64,000 bases of DNA from Oscillatoria sp. CS-180. GTDB taxonomy: Bacteria > Cyanobacteriota > Cyanobacteriia > Phormidesmidales > Phormidesmidaceae. The notes below the pieces were generated by a model. The model saw only the letters and a list, made by a program, of their open reading frames with translations, did no database searches and had not been told where the DNA came from. The translations under genes were made by a program, and so were the position numbers. The stretch spans positions 124,001 through 188,000 of the forward strand of contig NZ_JAQMUB010000088.1 in assembly GCF_028330965.1 (NCBI RefSeq). Reading direction: 5' to 3'. Of the stretch, positions 17,346 through 25,229 are shown piece by piece. How positions within the stretch are numbered: the stretch's first letter is position 1; every line of letters starts with the position of its first letter.

Positions 17346-18790
17346 ACACTTTGACCATTCTTTGGATTGCTCTGCCGCTGTTTGTCGGATTCAGCGGTTA
17401 CTTATTGCCCCATTTGACCCGCACCCTTGCTCTCAGCATTACCTCTATTTCTATTGCCTATGGACTGTCTCGCATTGTCGATCCTAATACCCTAACGCTG
17501 GAACTGTTGGACAATTTCGGCGTTACGCTAGTGGTTGATTCCCTCAGCGGCTTCTTCATTCTGACGAATGCCCTCGTAACCACAGCGGTTGTACTCTACT
17601 GCTGGCAACAGGGCAAGTCGAAATTCTTTTATACACAAACTATCATTCTGCACGGCAGCGTCAATGCTGTTTTTATCTGTGCTGACTTGATGAGTCTGTA
17701 CGTAGCATTAGAGGTCATTGGAATTGCTGCCTTTCTGCTGATTGCCTACCCTCGGACGGATCGCTCTATTTGGGTGGGGCTGCGCTACTTGTTCATCAGC
17801 AACACTGCCATGCTGTTTTATTTGATGGGGGCGGTGCTGGTATATCAAACCAATCAATCGTTTTCCTTCAATGGTCTGGAGAATGCCCCAACTGATGCGA
17901 TCGCCCTCATTGTCTTAGGGCTCCTAACGAAGGGTGGAATTTTTGCCTCGGGTTTGTGGCTGCCGTTGACCCATTCAGAATCAGAGACCCCGGTCTCCGC
18001 TTTGCTGTCAGGCGTGGTAGTCAAGACAGGAGTTTTTCCACTCGTGCGATTTGCGCTGATCGCAGAAGATATTGCTCCGATTTTGCAGGTTTTCAGTATC
18101 GGCACAGCGCTGTTAGGTGTCAGCTATGCGATTCTTGAAAAAGATACCAAGCGCATGTTGGCGTCTAGCACCATCTCGCAAATAGGCTTTGTACTGGCAG
18201 CCCCAGCAGCAGCCGGCTTCTATGCTCTGACCCATGGTCTTGCCAAGGCTTCTCTCTTTCTAATTGCAGGGAATTTGCCAAGCCGGGATTTTCAGACCCT
18301 CAAGCGATCGCCGTTGCCCAGAGGAATTTGGCTAGCAATTGTGATTGCTAGTCTTTCTATCTCCGGTCTTCCGCTCTTAGCAGGTTTTGAAGCCAAGGCA
18401 CTAACGACTCAAAACCTGGAGTATTGGCACGCTACTGTTATGAATCTGATTGCAGTCGGCACTGCGATCGCATTCGCCAAATTCATCTTTTTGCCCGTTG
18501 AAAAGCAGACTGCATCAGCAGCTAGCTACAAGAAAATCAAATCAGGCTTCTGGCTAGCGATCGGCCTGTTGTTGAGTGGATTAGTCCTGGCTAATGGACA
18601 AAGCTTTGAGCTATACACCGTTAATAAAGTGCTCATAGCCCTGGCCATTGTCGGTACTGGATGGACGACCTATTGGTTGATATTTCGCCGCTTTACACTC
18701 AAGCTACCTCAGGGTGTTGAGCGGTTTGAAAACCTAATTGGGATCATGAGTTTAATGCTAATGCTACTTTTTGGGATGGTAGTCGTATGA
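17342..18790 (+). CDS. mrpD: Mrp antiporter subunit D (NuoN/NdhD-like)
   Basis: This 482-residue, roughly 13–14-helix subunit is the proton/cation-pumping unit of the Mrp complex. Conserved pump features are visible: the membrane glutamate in LYVALEVIGIAAFLLIAYP, the lysines in LLTKGGIFASGLWLP and SGVVVKTGVFPLVR, and the discontinuous-helix area LASSTISQIGFVLAAP, followed by ALTHGLAKASLFLIAG. Start and stop overlap the neighbours by ATGA, so expression is coupled. It is the only antiporter-like pump subunit in the operon; the NuoL-like half of MrpA was not found. Confidence 0.93.
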   Translation: MNTLTILWIALPLFVGFSGYLLPHLTRTLALSITSISIAYGLSRIVDPNTLTLELLDNFGVTLVVDSLSGFFILTNALVTTAVVLYCWQQGKSKFFYTQTIILHGSVNAVFICADLMSLYVALEVIGIAAFLLIAYPRTDRSIWVGLRYLFISNTAMLFYLMGAVLVYQTNQSFSFNGLENAPTDAIALIVLGLLTKGGIFASGLWLPLTHSESETPVSALLSGVVVKTGVFPLVRFALIAEDIAPILQVFSIGTALLGVSYAILEKDTKRMLASSTISQIGFVLAAPAAAGFYALTHGLAKASLFLIAGNLPSRDFQTLKRSPLPRGIWLAIVIASLSISGLPLLAGFEAKALTTQNLEYWHATVMNLIAVGTAIAFAKFIFLPVEKQTASAASYKKIKSGFWLAIGLLLSGLVLANGQSFELYTVNKVLIALAIVGTGWTTYWLIFRRFTLKLPQGVERFENLIGIMSLMLMLLFGMVVV

Positions 18791-19203
18791 TTGGATACCT
18801 TGATCTTGTATTGCGGCTTATTATCTGGTTTTTGCTGACCTCTGATCTCAGCCCAGCCAATATTATAATCGGCATTTGCGTTGCCTTTCTTTTACCTAGA
18901 AACCATACGATGACGGCCCTGCTAAAGGACTGGATTCGAGTCTTTTGGGAAATCTTAATTGCGATTCCTGTAGCGTATATGGAAGCAATTGAGATTATTT
19001 TTCGTCCGCATTCCGAAGAAGATAAAGTGATGGAGCGCGTCAAACCCAAAAGAACCCCTGGTCTTATCTTTTTAGACATTTTCTTGATTACGTTTACACC
19101 TAAAACAATTGTTTTGAAATATCACGAAGATGGCTGGTATGAAGTGCATCGCATTCGCAGAAGTCGCAAAAGTAAAACGCTGGGTGAGCAAGCTAGTAAG
19201 TGA
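18787..19203 (+). CDS. mrpE: Mrp antiporter subunit E
   Basis: This 138-residue protein has a membrane-inserted N-terminal half (LIIWFLLTSDLSPANIIIGICVAFLL) and a cytoplasmic C-terminal half with TPGLIFLDIFLITFTPKTIVL, matching the MrpE family signature where an early strand reads LxxxxITLTPGT. MrpE is needed for stable assembly of the antiporter rather than for pumping. It overlaps mrpD by four bases. Cys and ligand residues are not expected. The last 20 residues are basic and poorly conserved. Confidence 0.9.
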   Translation: MIGYLDLVLRLIIWFLLTSDLSPANIIIGICVAFLLPRNHTMTALLKDWIRVFWEILIAIPVAYMEAIEIIFRPHSEEDKVMERVKPKRTPGLIFLDIFLITFTPKTIVLKYHEDGWYEVHRIRRSRKSKTLGEQASK

Positions 19204-19288
19204 TTTGATCAATTACTGAGTTTATATTCCATGCCTGAATCGTCTGAAAAGCTGCTTGAGAATTGTCAAATTTAGTCTCCCAAAAAGA

Positions 19289-19540
19289 ATGAACGGTATT
19301 CTAATTGCAATGATTTTAGCTTTGCTCATCCCTATCTATGAAGCTTGGCAAGACGAAGACATTTGGCAAAAGATGCTGGCTTTTGCCAGTATTGCAACTA
19401 AGACATCCATCATGATCTTGGTAGTGTCGGTTATGCGAGATGATTGGATGATTGGGCTAGTTGGTGTTTTGATTTTAAGTGTTGGTAACGCAGCTCTAAT
19501 GTTGTTAGCCCATGTGCTTAGGCGGATAAACGAATTATGA
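19289..19540 (+). CDS. mrpF: Mrp antiporter subunit F
   Basis: This 83-residue hydrophobic subunit has three helices (ILIAMILALLIPIYEAW, ATKTSIMILVVSVMRDDWMI, GLVGVLILSVGNAALMLLAHVL). Length, topology and place between mrpE and mrpG identify it as MrpF, although the sequence is divergent. ATG at 19289 is preferred to an in-frame TTG at 19256. The stop overlaps the mrpG start as ATGA. About 85 bases separate it from mrpE, the widest gap in the operon. Confidence 0.8.
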   Translation: MNGILIAMILALLIPIYEAWQDEDIWQKMLAFASIATKTSIMILVVSVMRDDWMIGLVGVLILSVGNAALMLLAHVLRRINEL

Positions 19541-19815
19541 TTAATGCCTTTAGTTACTGTCTAATCGTACTAGGAATTGTCTTCTGGTTTTGGGGAACGT
19601 TTCCATTGCTAGGTCATCGTTCTGTCCTGTTCAAATTGCACAGCCTTTCTGTCGCAGATACGCTGGGTTCTATGAGTATTGTAATGGGGCTACTTTTGAA
19701 AATTCCTAGTGAGTGGCCGCTGTTGATACTCGCACTCATTTCGCTAGCAATTTGGAATACGGTTTTGGGATACGTGTTGGCCTACTGTTCAAGTTCAGGG
19801 AGGGAAGATGTCTGA
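19537..19815 (+). CDS. mrpG: Mrp antiporter subunit G
   Basis: This 92-residue, three-helix subunit belongs to the MnhG/PhaG family. The stretch LFKLHSLSVADTLGSMSIVMGLLL corresponds to the conserved RxHxxxxxDTLG-like segment of MrpG. It overlaps mrpF by four bases and the next gene by eight, so translation is tightly linked. Its exact role in ion transport is not known from the family, but deletion of any Mrp subunit usually abolishes activity. Confidence 0.9.
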   Translation: MINAFSYCLIVLGIVFWFWGTFPLLGHRSVLFKLHSLSVADTLGSMSIVMGLLLKIPSEWPLLILALISLAIWNTVLGYVLAYCSSSGREDV

Positions 19816-20437
19816 GGAACTCTACATGGTGGCGATCGCCGCCCTTTTACCTTTGACAGCAGGTATGTTGGTCACTCAAGTCAATCCCTACCACGCTCTC
19901 GTTATTCGCGGCATTTTGGGGGCAGTTGCTGCACTGGTGTATGCCCTGTTCGGCGCAGCAGACGTGGCTTTGACTGAAGCCTTAGTGGGAACGATGCTCT
20001 CAATTACGCTGTATGCCATTGCAGTGCGATCGTCCATGAGCTTACGGCTAGGCGTTTTGGAAATGACGGCTGAAGGACCGTCTTCGCTGTCTCAGACCCT
20101 ATTGCCCAGTCTTCGAAAAACGCTGAAGCAGCATCACATGCGGTTAGAAGTCCTGACATATCCTAGTTCTCAGGCTCTACAAGCCTCTTTGCGAGCCAAA
20201 GAATTACACGGCGTGATTGCACCCAATGATGATAACCCTGCATCTGTCTCAGGTCTGCACTCAGCAGCCAGCTCACCGCTTTACCATCTGACAGTCAGAG
20301 TTCCGCGAGTTCACAGCATTCTGGACGCTGGCCTGCCCGATACTGTCGCTACGGTGGAATATTGCCAAACACTACCGGAGTCTTTCCCTATCAGACAGCC
20401 TGAAGATGTTTTATTACGTGGTCGATTGGAGGGCTAG
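19808..20437 (+). CDS. MrpA C-terminal-domain-like subunit (DUF4040/MbhD type)
   Basis: This 209-residue protein matches the part of MrpA beyond the NuoL-like pump. Its membrane portion (LPLTAGMLVTQVNPYHALVIRGILGAVAALVYALFGAADVALTEALVG) carries the signature of the DUF4040/MbhD domain, with the conserved DVALTEA. Beyond residue 75 it has a soluble extension of about 130 residues rich in short loops, which MbhD itself lacks. It lies two bases before mrpB, as MrpA C-terminus and MrpB lie in other bacteria. The N-terminal two-thirds of a canonical MrpA is absent from this operon. Confidence 0.85.
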   Translation: MSEELYMVAIAALLPLTAGMLVTQVNPYHALVIRGILGAVAALVYALFGAADVALTEALVGTMLSITLYAIAVRSSMSLRLGVLEMTAEGPSSLSQTLLPSLRKTLKQHHMRLEVLTYPSSQALQASLRAKELHGVIAPNDDNPASVSGLHSAASSPLYHLTVRVPRVHSILDAGLPDTVATVEYCQTLPESFPIRQPEDVLLRGRLEG

Positions 20438-20439
20438 TT

Positions 20440-21102
20440 ATGAAGTGGATTTACGTTGTAGCGGTGATTGCCCTCTATCTCAAAATGCTGGTGTTTCCTA
20501 ACCCATCAGTGGACGCGGCTGAACTGTCGATGGTCGAGCTAGTGGTTGAAGACAGTGGTGTAGCCAATGCGGTGTCAGGCATTATTTTCCGAAATCGCTT
20601 GTATGACACCATTTTTGAAGTAGTCGTATTCACTATCGCCATTATGGGCGTACGGTTCCTGCTAGCCGATGAGCAGCCTTCATGCACGATTTACCAATTT
20701 ACGGACGATCCCTCAATCGTGCTGGCCCGCTTGGGAGCTACTATTGCCGCACTCATTAGTATTGAGCTAGCGATTCGAGGGCATTTGAGTCCCGGTGGGG
20801 GATTTGCGGCAGGTGTTGCAGGGGGGACTGCGATCGGCTTGGTTGCCATTACATCGTCTTCACGCTGGATGGAAGCGATTTATAAACGTTGGCGAGCTGC
20901 AACCCTAGAAAAGGTGTCGGTTCTCATTTTCATTGTTATTGCTGTATTATCCCTGATTGGTCTACAGCTGCCTCATGGCGAGTTGGGTAGTCTCGTCAGT
21001 GGCGGTTGGATTCCTTTGCTGAACATTCTCGTCGCCATCAAAGTGGCTCTCGGCGCGTGGGCAGCCATCCTGGTTTTCATTCGCTATCGGGGCTTGTTGT
21101 AG
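20440..21102 (+). CDS. mrpB: Mrp antiporter subunit B (MnhB domain)
   Basis: This 220-residue protein ends in a MnhB domain with the diagnostic HLSPGGGFAAGVAGGTAIGL and five to six helices. The N-terminal ~75 residues resemble the MbhE-like segment often fused to MrpA or MrpB (ANAVSGIIFRNRLYDTIFEVVVFTIAIMGV). It is the last gene of the operon. It faces the homogentisate phytyltransferase gene end to end, with 62 bases between. Confidence 0.9.
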   Translation: MKWIYVVAVIALYLKMLVFPNPSVDAAELSMVELVVEDSGVANAVSGIIFRNRLYDTIFEVVVFTIAIMGVRFLLADEQPSCTIYQFTDDPSIVLARLGATIAALISIELAIRGHLSPGGGFAAGVAGGTAIGLVAITSSSRWMEAIYKRWRAATLEKVSVLIFIVIAVLSLIGLQLPHGELGSLVSGGWIPLLNILVAIKVALGAWAAILVFIRYRGLL

Positions 21103-21164
21103 TAACGATTTGCCTTCATCCAACGCTTTAAGCTCTTGATTGGCGTGTTCTATTGCTTGATTGA

Positions 21165-22172
21165 TTAACCTAAGAGACACGCAATGGGGTAAAGAAAATA
21201 CTCCAAGAAAAAGAGCTGCCAAATGAACTGATAAAAGTCACTGAATGAGATAGATTTACCGGTGATTGGCTTCTCCAGAAGGTTGCTATTCGGCATCACG
21301 ACCCGGTAACTCCGCCACCAAAAGAGCGCTAGCAAACCAGCATGAGTGACCCAGACAAATATCCAGTTCACCCCTGCAATCAAAGGAGCGATCGCCATCA
21401 TGCCGATATAACAAGCCGTCAAAATGAGACGGGCTGCCTGATAGACGCGAGCTTGCCCTAGACGTACGGTAAAGGTTGAGATGTTGAAACGGCGATCGCC
21501 CTCAATATCGGGAATGTCCTTGAAAATCGCAATCACGATACTAAAGACAAGAACAAACAGAGCCAGTGCCCACATCCGTCCTGGAATCTCTAATGGTAAA
21601 CCTAGCTGACGGCTGTAATGTAGGAATAATCCTAAATTCACAATGATGCCCCGCACAGTCAGAATGCAGGTAGAGGCCCAGAAAGGAAATCGTTTGAGTC
21701 GAACAGGTGGCAACGAATAGGCCGTGCCAATCGTCAAACTAGACAAAACGGTTGCCAGCAAAAACCATCCCCCGAAGGCAGCTAGGACAATGCTCAGGCA
21801 GCCTGCGAAGGTGACAATACTCCAGGCATCACGGCGAGAAAACTCTCCTGAGGCAATTGGCAGACTAGGTTTGTTGATGCGGTCAATCTCAACGTCCTCA
21901 ATCTGGTTGAGACCAACGATATAAACATTACCTGCTAGACAAGCCACTAAAGGCAACAGTAGGGAAAACGGATTTAGCGGAGGAGTTGTCGTTCCTGTTT
22001 GAACAACCGTCCACGCAATGACAAAAACACCAATGACGCTCAGGCTGGTGCCAATAATCGTATGAGGACGCGAAAACTTCCAAAAAGCCGTCAACCAGGG
22101 GACAGGAGTTTGGAATAGGCTAATTTGAACGGTGGGAGGCTTTGAAGACACGCTTGGACCACAGAACAACAC
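21165..22172 (-). CDS. hpt: Homogentisate phytyltransferase
   Basis: This 335-residue UbiA-family prenyltransferase condenses homogentisate with phytyl diphosphate, the committed step of tocopherol (vitamin E) synthesis in cyanobacteria and plastids. The first aspartate-rich motif is in VYIVGLNQIEDVEIDRINKP, followed by the typical LPIASGEFS. The second is in FKDIPDIEGDRRFNIST. Eight to nine helices are visible. The N-terminal 20 residues before PWLTAFWKFSRPHTIIG are variable, so the start may be somewhat downstream. Other UbiA enzymes lack the LPIASGEFS and DIPDIEGD combination. Confidence 0.93.
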   Translation of the reverse strand: MLFCGPSVSSKPPTVQISLFQTPVPWLTAFWKFSRPHTIIGTSLSVIGVFVIAWTVVQTGTTTPPLNPFSLLLPLVACLAGNVYIVGLNQIEDVEIDRINKPSLPIASGEFSRRDAWSIVTFAGCLSIVLAAFGGWFLLATVLSSLTIGTAYSLPPVRLKRFPFWASTCILTVRGIIVNLGLFLHYSRQLGLPLEIPGRMWALALFVLVFSIVIAIFKDIPDIEGDRRFNISTFTVRLGQARVYQAARLILTACYIGMMAIAPLIAGVNWIFVWVTHAGLLALFWWRSYRVVMPNSNLLEKPITGKSISFSDFYQFIWQLFFLEYFLYPIACLLG

Positions 22173-22245
22173 ACAAGAGTGAACGCTTTATAGCTTATCG
22201 AGCTGAGAATGGATCGTAGAGAGAAAACGCCCCAATTCACAAGTT

Positions 22246-22554
22246 TCATGCCGAATTATCGACTGTTATGTCCTGAATTAGCACATAGGGCTGCACGATC
22301 AGAGCTTGAAATTCGCGCCCGCGATCGCGTTCCCAATCTTCCAACTGTTCCACAGTCGGCTTAGCAATCAATGCTTCGCTAATCCACCGCTGAACAAAAT
22401 TTACGTTGTCTGTAACCACCGCAACGCCGACTTCAACAATATCGAGATCTGAATTAACCACAACGAGGCTATCGCGGGCGGCGTGAGGCAACAGGTTGTG
22501 CCATGCAGCCGGACCAACCAATGCTTCAAGTTCCTGTCTAAGTTGTTGCGTCAT
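22246..22554 (-). CDS. DUF2288 family protein
   Basis: This protein of about 102 residues is of unknown function. It matches the DUF2288 pattern: GPAAWHNLLPHAARDSLVVV, LDIVEVGVAVVTDNVNFVQRWI and AKPTVEQLEDWERD, ending AQIVQPYVLIQ-like. The ATG at 22554 is preferred because an AAGAGG ribosome binding site precedes it; the frame is open to another ATG 15 codons upstream. It lies about 70 bases downstream of the phytyltransferase start on the same strand, so the two might be co-transcribed. Confidence 0.82.
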   Translation of the reverse strand: MTQQLRQELEALVGPAAWHNLLPHAARDSLVVVNSDLDIVEVGVAVVTDNVNFVQRWISEALIAKPTVEQLEDWERDRGREFQALIVQPYVLIQDITVDNSA

Positions 22555-22603
22555 AGCCTCTTGGAATGAGTGAAAGGTCGTTGGTGGACAAGACCTCAAG
22601 ATT

Positions 22604-22705
22604 TATGGCCGGCGCCAGTTCCGTTAAAACAAGACGGCGTGCCATTTGGCAATGCGCTAAGCACCCGAATGCTATTGAGTACACCAAACTAGATGGTTAA
22701 AGCCA
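22604..22705 (-). repeat. Dispersed repeat family 1, copy C
   Basis: On the plus strand it begins TATGGCCGGCGCCAGTTCC, passes ACAAGACGGCGTGCCAT and GCACCCGAATGCTATT, and ends AGATGGTTAAAGCC, the reverse complement of copies A, E and F. Confidence 0.7.
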
Positions 22706-22772
22706 CAGTTTTAGCATTTTTGCCAACAGAGGCCTATTGTAACCCGCTTAGCGTGCTGTCTTGAAAGCGAAT

Positions 22773-22862
22773 CAGCCGTCGCCAGTTCGGCTAGAACAAG
22801 ACGGCGTACCATCTAGCTATAGGCTAGGCCCCTGGATGCTACGGAGTACAAGCTCAACCACT
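22773..22862 (-). repeat. Dispersed repeat family 1, copy D
   Basis: Begins CAGCCGTCGCCAGTTCGG, contains ACAAGACGGCGTACCATCTAG and CCTGGATGCTACGGAGTACA. The right end is more diverged than in the other copies. Confidence 0.6.
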
Positions 22863-22898
22863 CAACGCCGCATAGCCTAAAACCAGTTTTCCCAGGCG

Positions 22899-23540
22899 CT
22901 ATCGGCCTAGATTGTGAAGCTGATGAATGGTGTCTGTACAGCGGCGGGTCGTTTCCCAAAGCAGTTCCTTGTTCGTACTCGCCGGAGGGGGAACGGGCGA
23001 GCTGATTCTTACGGTCAAAGGAATGGTTCGTGGCCATTTGCCCCCTTTCGGCAAGATACGATGCGTCCCCCATAGGCTGACAGGTAGCAGCGGGACTTGT
23101 GCCTTGGCCGCAATTAAAGCAGCCCCCAACTTAGGGCTAGGGATACGGCCATTGTCAGTTCGGGTGCCTTCCAAAAAAACGCCAACCGCCCAACCCTGAT
23201 CAAGTTGCTTGAGGGCTTCTCGAATAGCACTGCGATCAGCACTGCCTCGTTTAACGGGGTAAGCCCCGTACAGTCGAATCGCAGGAGCCAAGACAGGGAC
23301 CTGAAACAACTCTTCTTTTGCCATATAAGACACAGGACGCTGTACGCAGCTAGAGAGAATTGGTGGGTCGAAGTCGCTACCATGGTTGGCAACTACAATC
23401 ACCGGTCCTCGCTGGGGAACATGATGTGCTCCATCGACTCGTCCCCGAAAATAAACGCGGTACATAGGACTGACGACTGACCATTTGAACAGATGGTACA
23501 GAAGTAAACTAGCGAAGGGTTCGCGATCGCGACTAGCCAT
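22899..23540 (-). CDS. plsC: 1-acyl-sn-glycerol-3-phosphate acyltransferase (PlsC family)
   Basis: This 213-residue membrane-associated acyltransferase makes phosphatidic acid from lysophosphatidic acid. The catalytic HX4D motif is NHGSDFD with His53 and Asp58. Substrate-binding blocks are VGVFLEGTRTDNG and AKAQVPLLPVSLWGT. It has normal family length. It starts 17 bases after the end of fabD on the same strand, so both lipid genes are probably transcribed together. Acyl donor (acyl-ACP or acyl-CoA) cannot be read from the sequence. Confidence 0.92.
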   Translation of the reverse strand: MASRDREPFASLLLYHLFKWSVVSPMYRVYFRGRVDGAHHVPQRGPVIVVANHGSDFDPPILSSCVQRPVSYMAKEELFQVPVLAPAIRLYGAYPVKRGSADRSAIREALKQLDQGWAVGVFLEGTRTDNGRIPSPKLGAALIAAKAQVPLLPVSLWGTHRILPKGGKWPRTIPLTVRISSPVPPPASTNKELLWETTRRCTDTIHQLHNLGR

Positions 23541-23557
23541 GGTCGTCCCCCTGATCG

Positions 23558-24442
23558 TTACAGCGTCTGAAGCTGATTGAGGGTGCCCACATTTACCAGC
23601 GTCAACGTTTTCACTGTGCGCTTCATGAGGCCAGTCAAGACATTGCCTGGACCCACTTCGATAACACGTTCAATCCCCTGCTCCGGGAGTGCCAGAGAGA
23701 TTTCGCGCCAGCGAACCGATCCCGTCATTTGGCGCGACAGTCTTTCTTTCAGCATCGCAGAATCCATCATCGGTGTTGGGTCAACGTTAGATAAGACAGG
23801 CACCACAACAGGCTGAAACTCAACTGCATCCAGCACCTCCTGAAACTCTCGGGCGGCAGGCCCCATGATCGGGGAATGAAAAGCACCACTTACCTTCAGC
23901 TTGACCGCTCGCTTGCTTTTAACTGTCGTTAAAACCGCATCAACCGCCTCAGGTGTTCCTGAAATCACCACTTGAGACGGATTGTTATCGTTCGCCAAAA
24001 CAACACCCTCTGTTTCAGCAATTTTGGTTTCTAAAGCTTCTCGATCAAAGCCAATAATTGCAGCCATAATGCCTTCCGAAGTTTGGGACATCAGCTCGGC
24101 TCGTAACTTCACAAGCCGCAAGCCAGCGGTAAAGTCGAAGGCTTCAGCAGCATACAAGGCGCAGTATTCGCCCAAACTGTGTCCAGCAACGAGATCGGGA
24201 GTTTGTCCACGCTCTTTCAGTAAATCAATCAATACGCTTTCAACAACATACAAACAAGGCTGAGTGTAAAGCGTGTTCGAAACCTTGTTATCTTCACTTT
24301 GGCAAACACCACTAACGGACCAGCCTAAGACGTCATCAGCGATCGCCAATCGCTCTTTTGCTAAGGGGAGGTCCATGAGATCTATCCCCATGCCGACTGA
24401 TTGAGATCCCTGTCCGGGAAATACCCAGGCTGTTTTCACCAT
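23558..24442 (-). CDS. fabD: Malonyl-CoA:ACP transacylase
   Basis: This 294-residue enzyme loads malonate onto acyl carrier protein for fatty acid synthesis. The nucleophile Ser89 lies in VAGHSLGEYCAL, the oxyanion-hole segment is VFPGQGSQSVGMG, and the catalytic His is in SGAFHSPIM at about residue 194. The stretch GVVLANDNNPSQVVISG and the ending VGPGNVLTGLMKRT are also family features. It heads a fabD-plsC pair. fabH and plsX, which often precede it in cyanobacteria, are absent here. Confidence 0.97.
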   Translation of the reverse strand: MVKTAWVFPGQGSQSVGMGIDLMDLPLAKERLAIADDVLGWSVSGVCQSEDNKVSNTLYTQPCLYVVESVLIDLLKERGQTPDLVAGHSLGEYCALYAAEAFDFTAGLRLVKLRAELMSQTSEGIMAAIIGFDREALETKIAETEGVVLANDNNPSQVVISGTPEAVDAVLTTVKSKRAVKLKVSGAFHSPIMGPAAREFQEVLDAVEFQPVVVPVLSNVDPTPMMDSAMLKERLSRQMTGSVRWREISLALPEQGIERVIEVGPGNVLTGLMKRTVKTLTLVNVGTLNQLQTL

Positions 24443-24645
24443 GATTACTTACTGTTGATGGTCTTAAGCAAAATCCACTCTACACTCTACTGAGCCAAGG
24501 GACTTTTCTCAAAATTAAATTCGCATCAGCATCCTATTCTTAGCGCTCTCAATCCCTCAATTTTGATTAAAAACCATCAATTGTCCTGATCAGGCTTGAA
24601 ACATGAAGCCTCTGGACAATCTGACCAGCACTGAAATTGACCCAG

Positions 24646-25158
24646 CTATTCACTGCCATATAAATCGATGAATTCTGAGCGCAGCATTGACATCAGCCAC
24701 ATAGCAGTAAATCCGTCAGACGTTTTAACTGCGTCTCGCAAGCGGCCCTCCTCCACAAAACCGAGGTTGCGGTATAGCGATCGCGCCCGTTCGTTACGCT
24801 CCATCACGTCCAACCAGATGCGATGCCCATTAAAGTCCAAAAAAGCTTTTTCCAGAACTTGCCTCAGCACAGACCGCCCATACCCCTTGCCTTTCTCAGT
24901 GATGACAATCCGCTTCAGTAATAAACACTGGTCAACATCCTGGACGCCCTGCATAATGACATAGCCAACACGTTTCTGAGTCACGATATCGACCACAACC
25001 CAGTGACGCTCATCAGGATGCTGACAGGCCTGAAGATGGCGATCGCGGGACCACTGCCGAATGAAGCAGGCGTTTTCAGCAGCGTTCTCAGCTTCTAATA
25101 CAAACTCTAAATCTTCAGATGCAGTCGGGCGTAATTGAACCGGATGATACGGCATCAC
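24646..25158 (-). CDS. GNAT-family N-acetyltransferase
   Basis: This 170-residue protein has the GNAT fold. The acetyl-CoA pyrophosphate loop is EKGKGYGRSVLRQVLEKAF, and the motif B end is WLDVMERNERARSLYRNLGFVEEGRLRD, close to RimI/RimJ and SpeG-like acetyltransferases. Substrates of this group range from ribosomal proteins to polyamines and small molecules, and nothing here separates them. Two adjacent ATG codons begin it. It is followed by the GGDEF gene on the opposite side of a 70-base gap and appears to be independent. Confidence 0.88.
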   Translation of the reverse strand: MMPYHPVQLRPTASEDLEFVLEAENAAENACFIRQWSRDRHLQACQHPDERHWVVVDIVTQKRVGYVIMQGVQDVDQCLLLKRIVITEKGKGYGRSVLRQVLEKAFLDFNGHRIWLDVMERNERARSLYRNLGFVEEGRLRDAVKTSDGFTAMWLMSMLRSEFIDLYGSE

Positions 25159-25229
25159 TCTTTAAACAATCACTAGTTGCTATTACGAAACTTTTGGCTC
25201 AAGATTCTGCTACAGCATAATATCAATTG

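Larger units (their letters stand above)
22555..22898. other. Intergenic region with two repeat copies
   Basis: Between the DUF2288 gene and the end of plsC. It is almost filled by two same-orientation copies of repeat family 1 separated by about 65 bases. No gene was seen. Confidence 0.6.
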
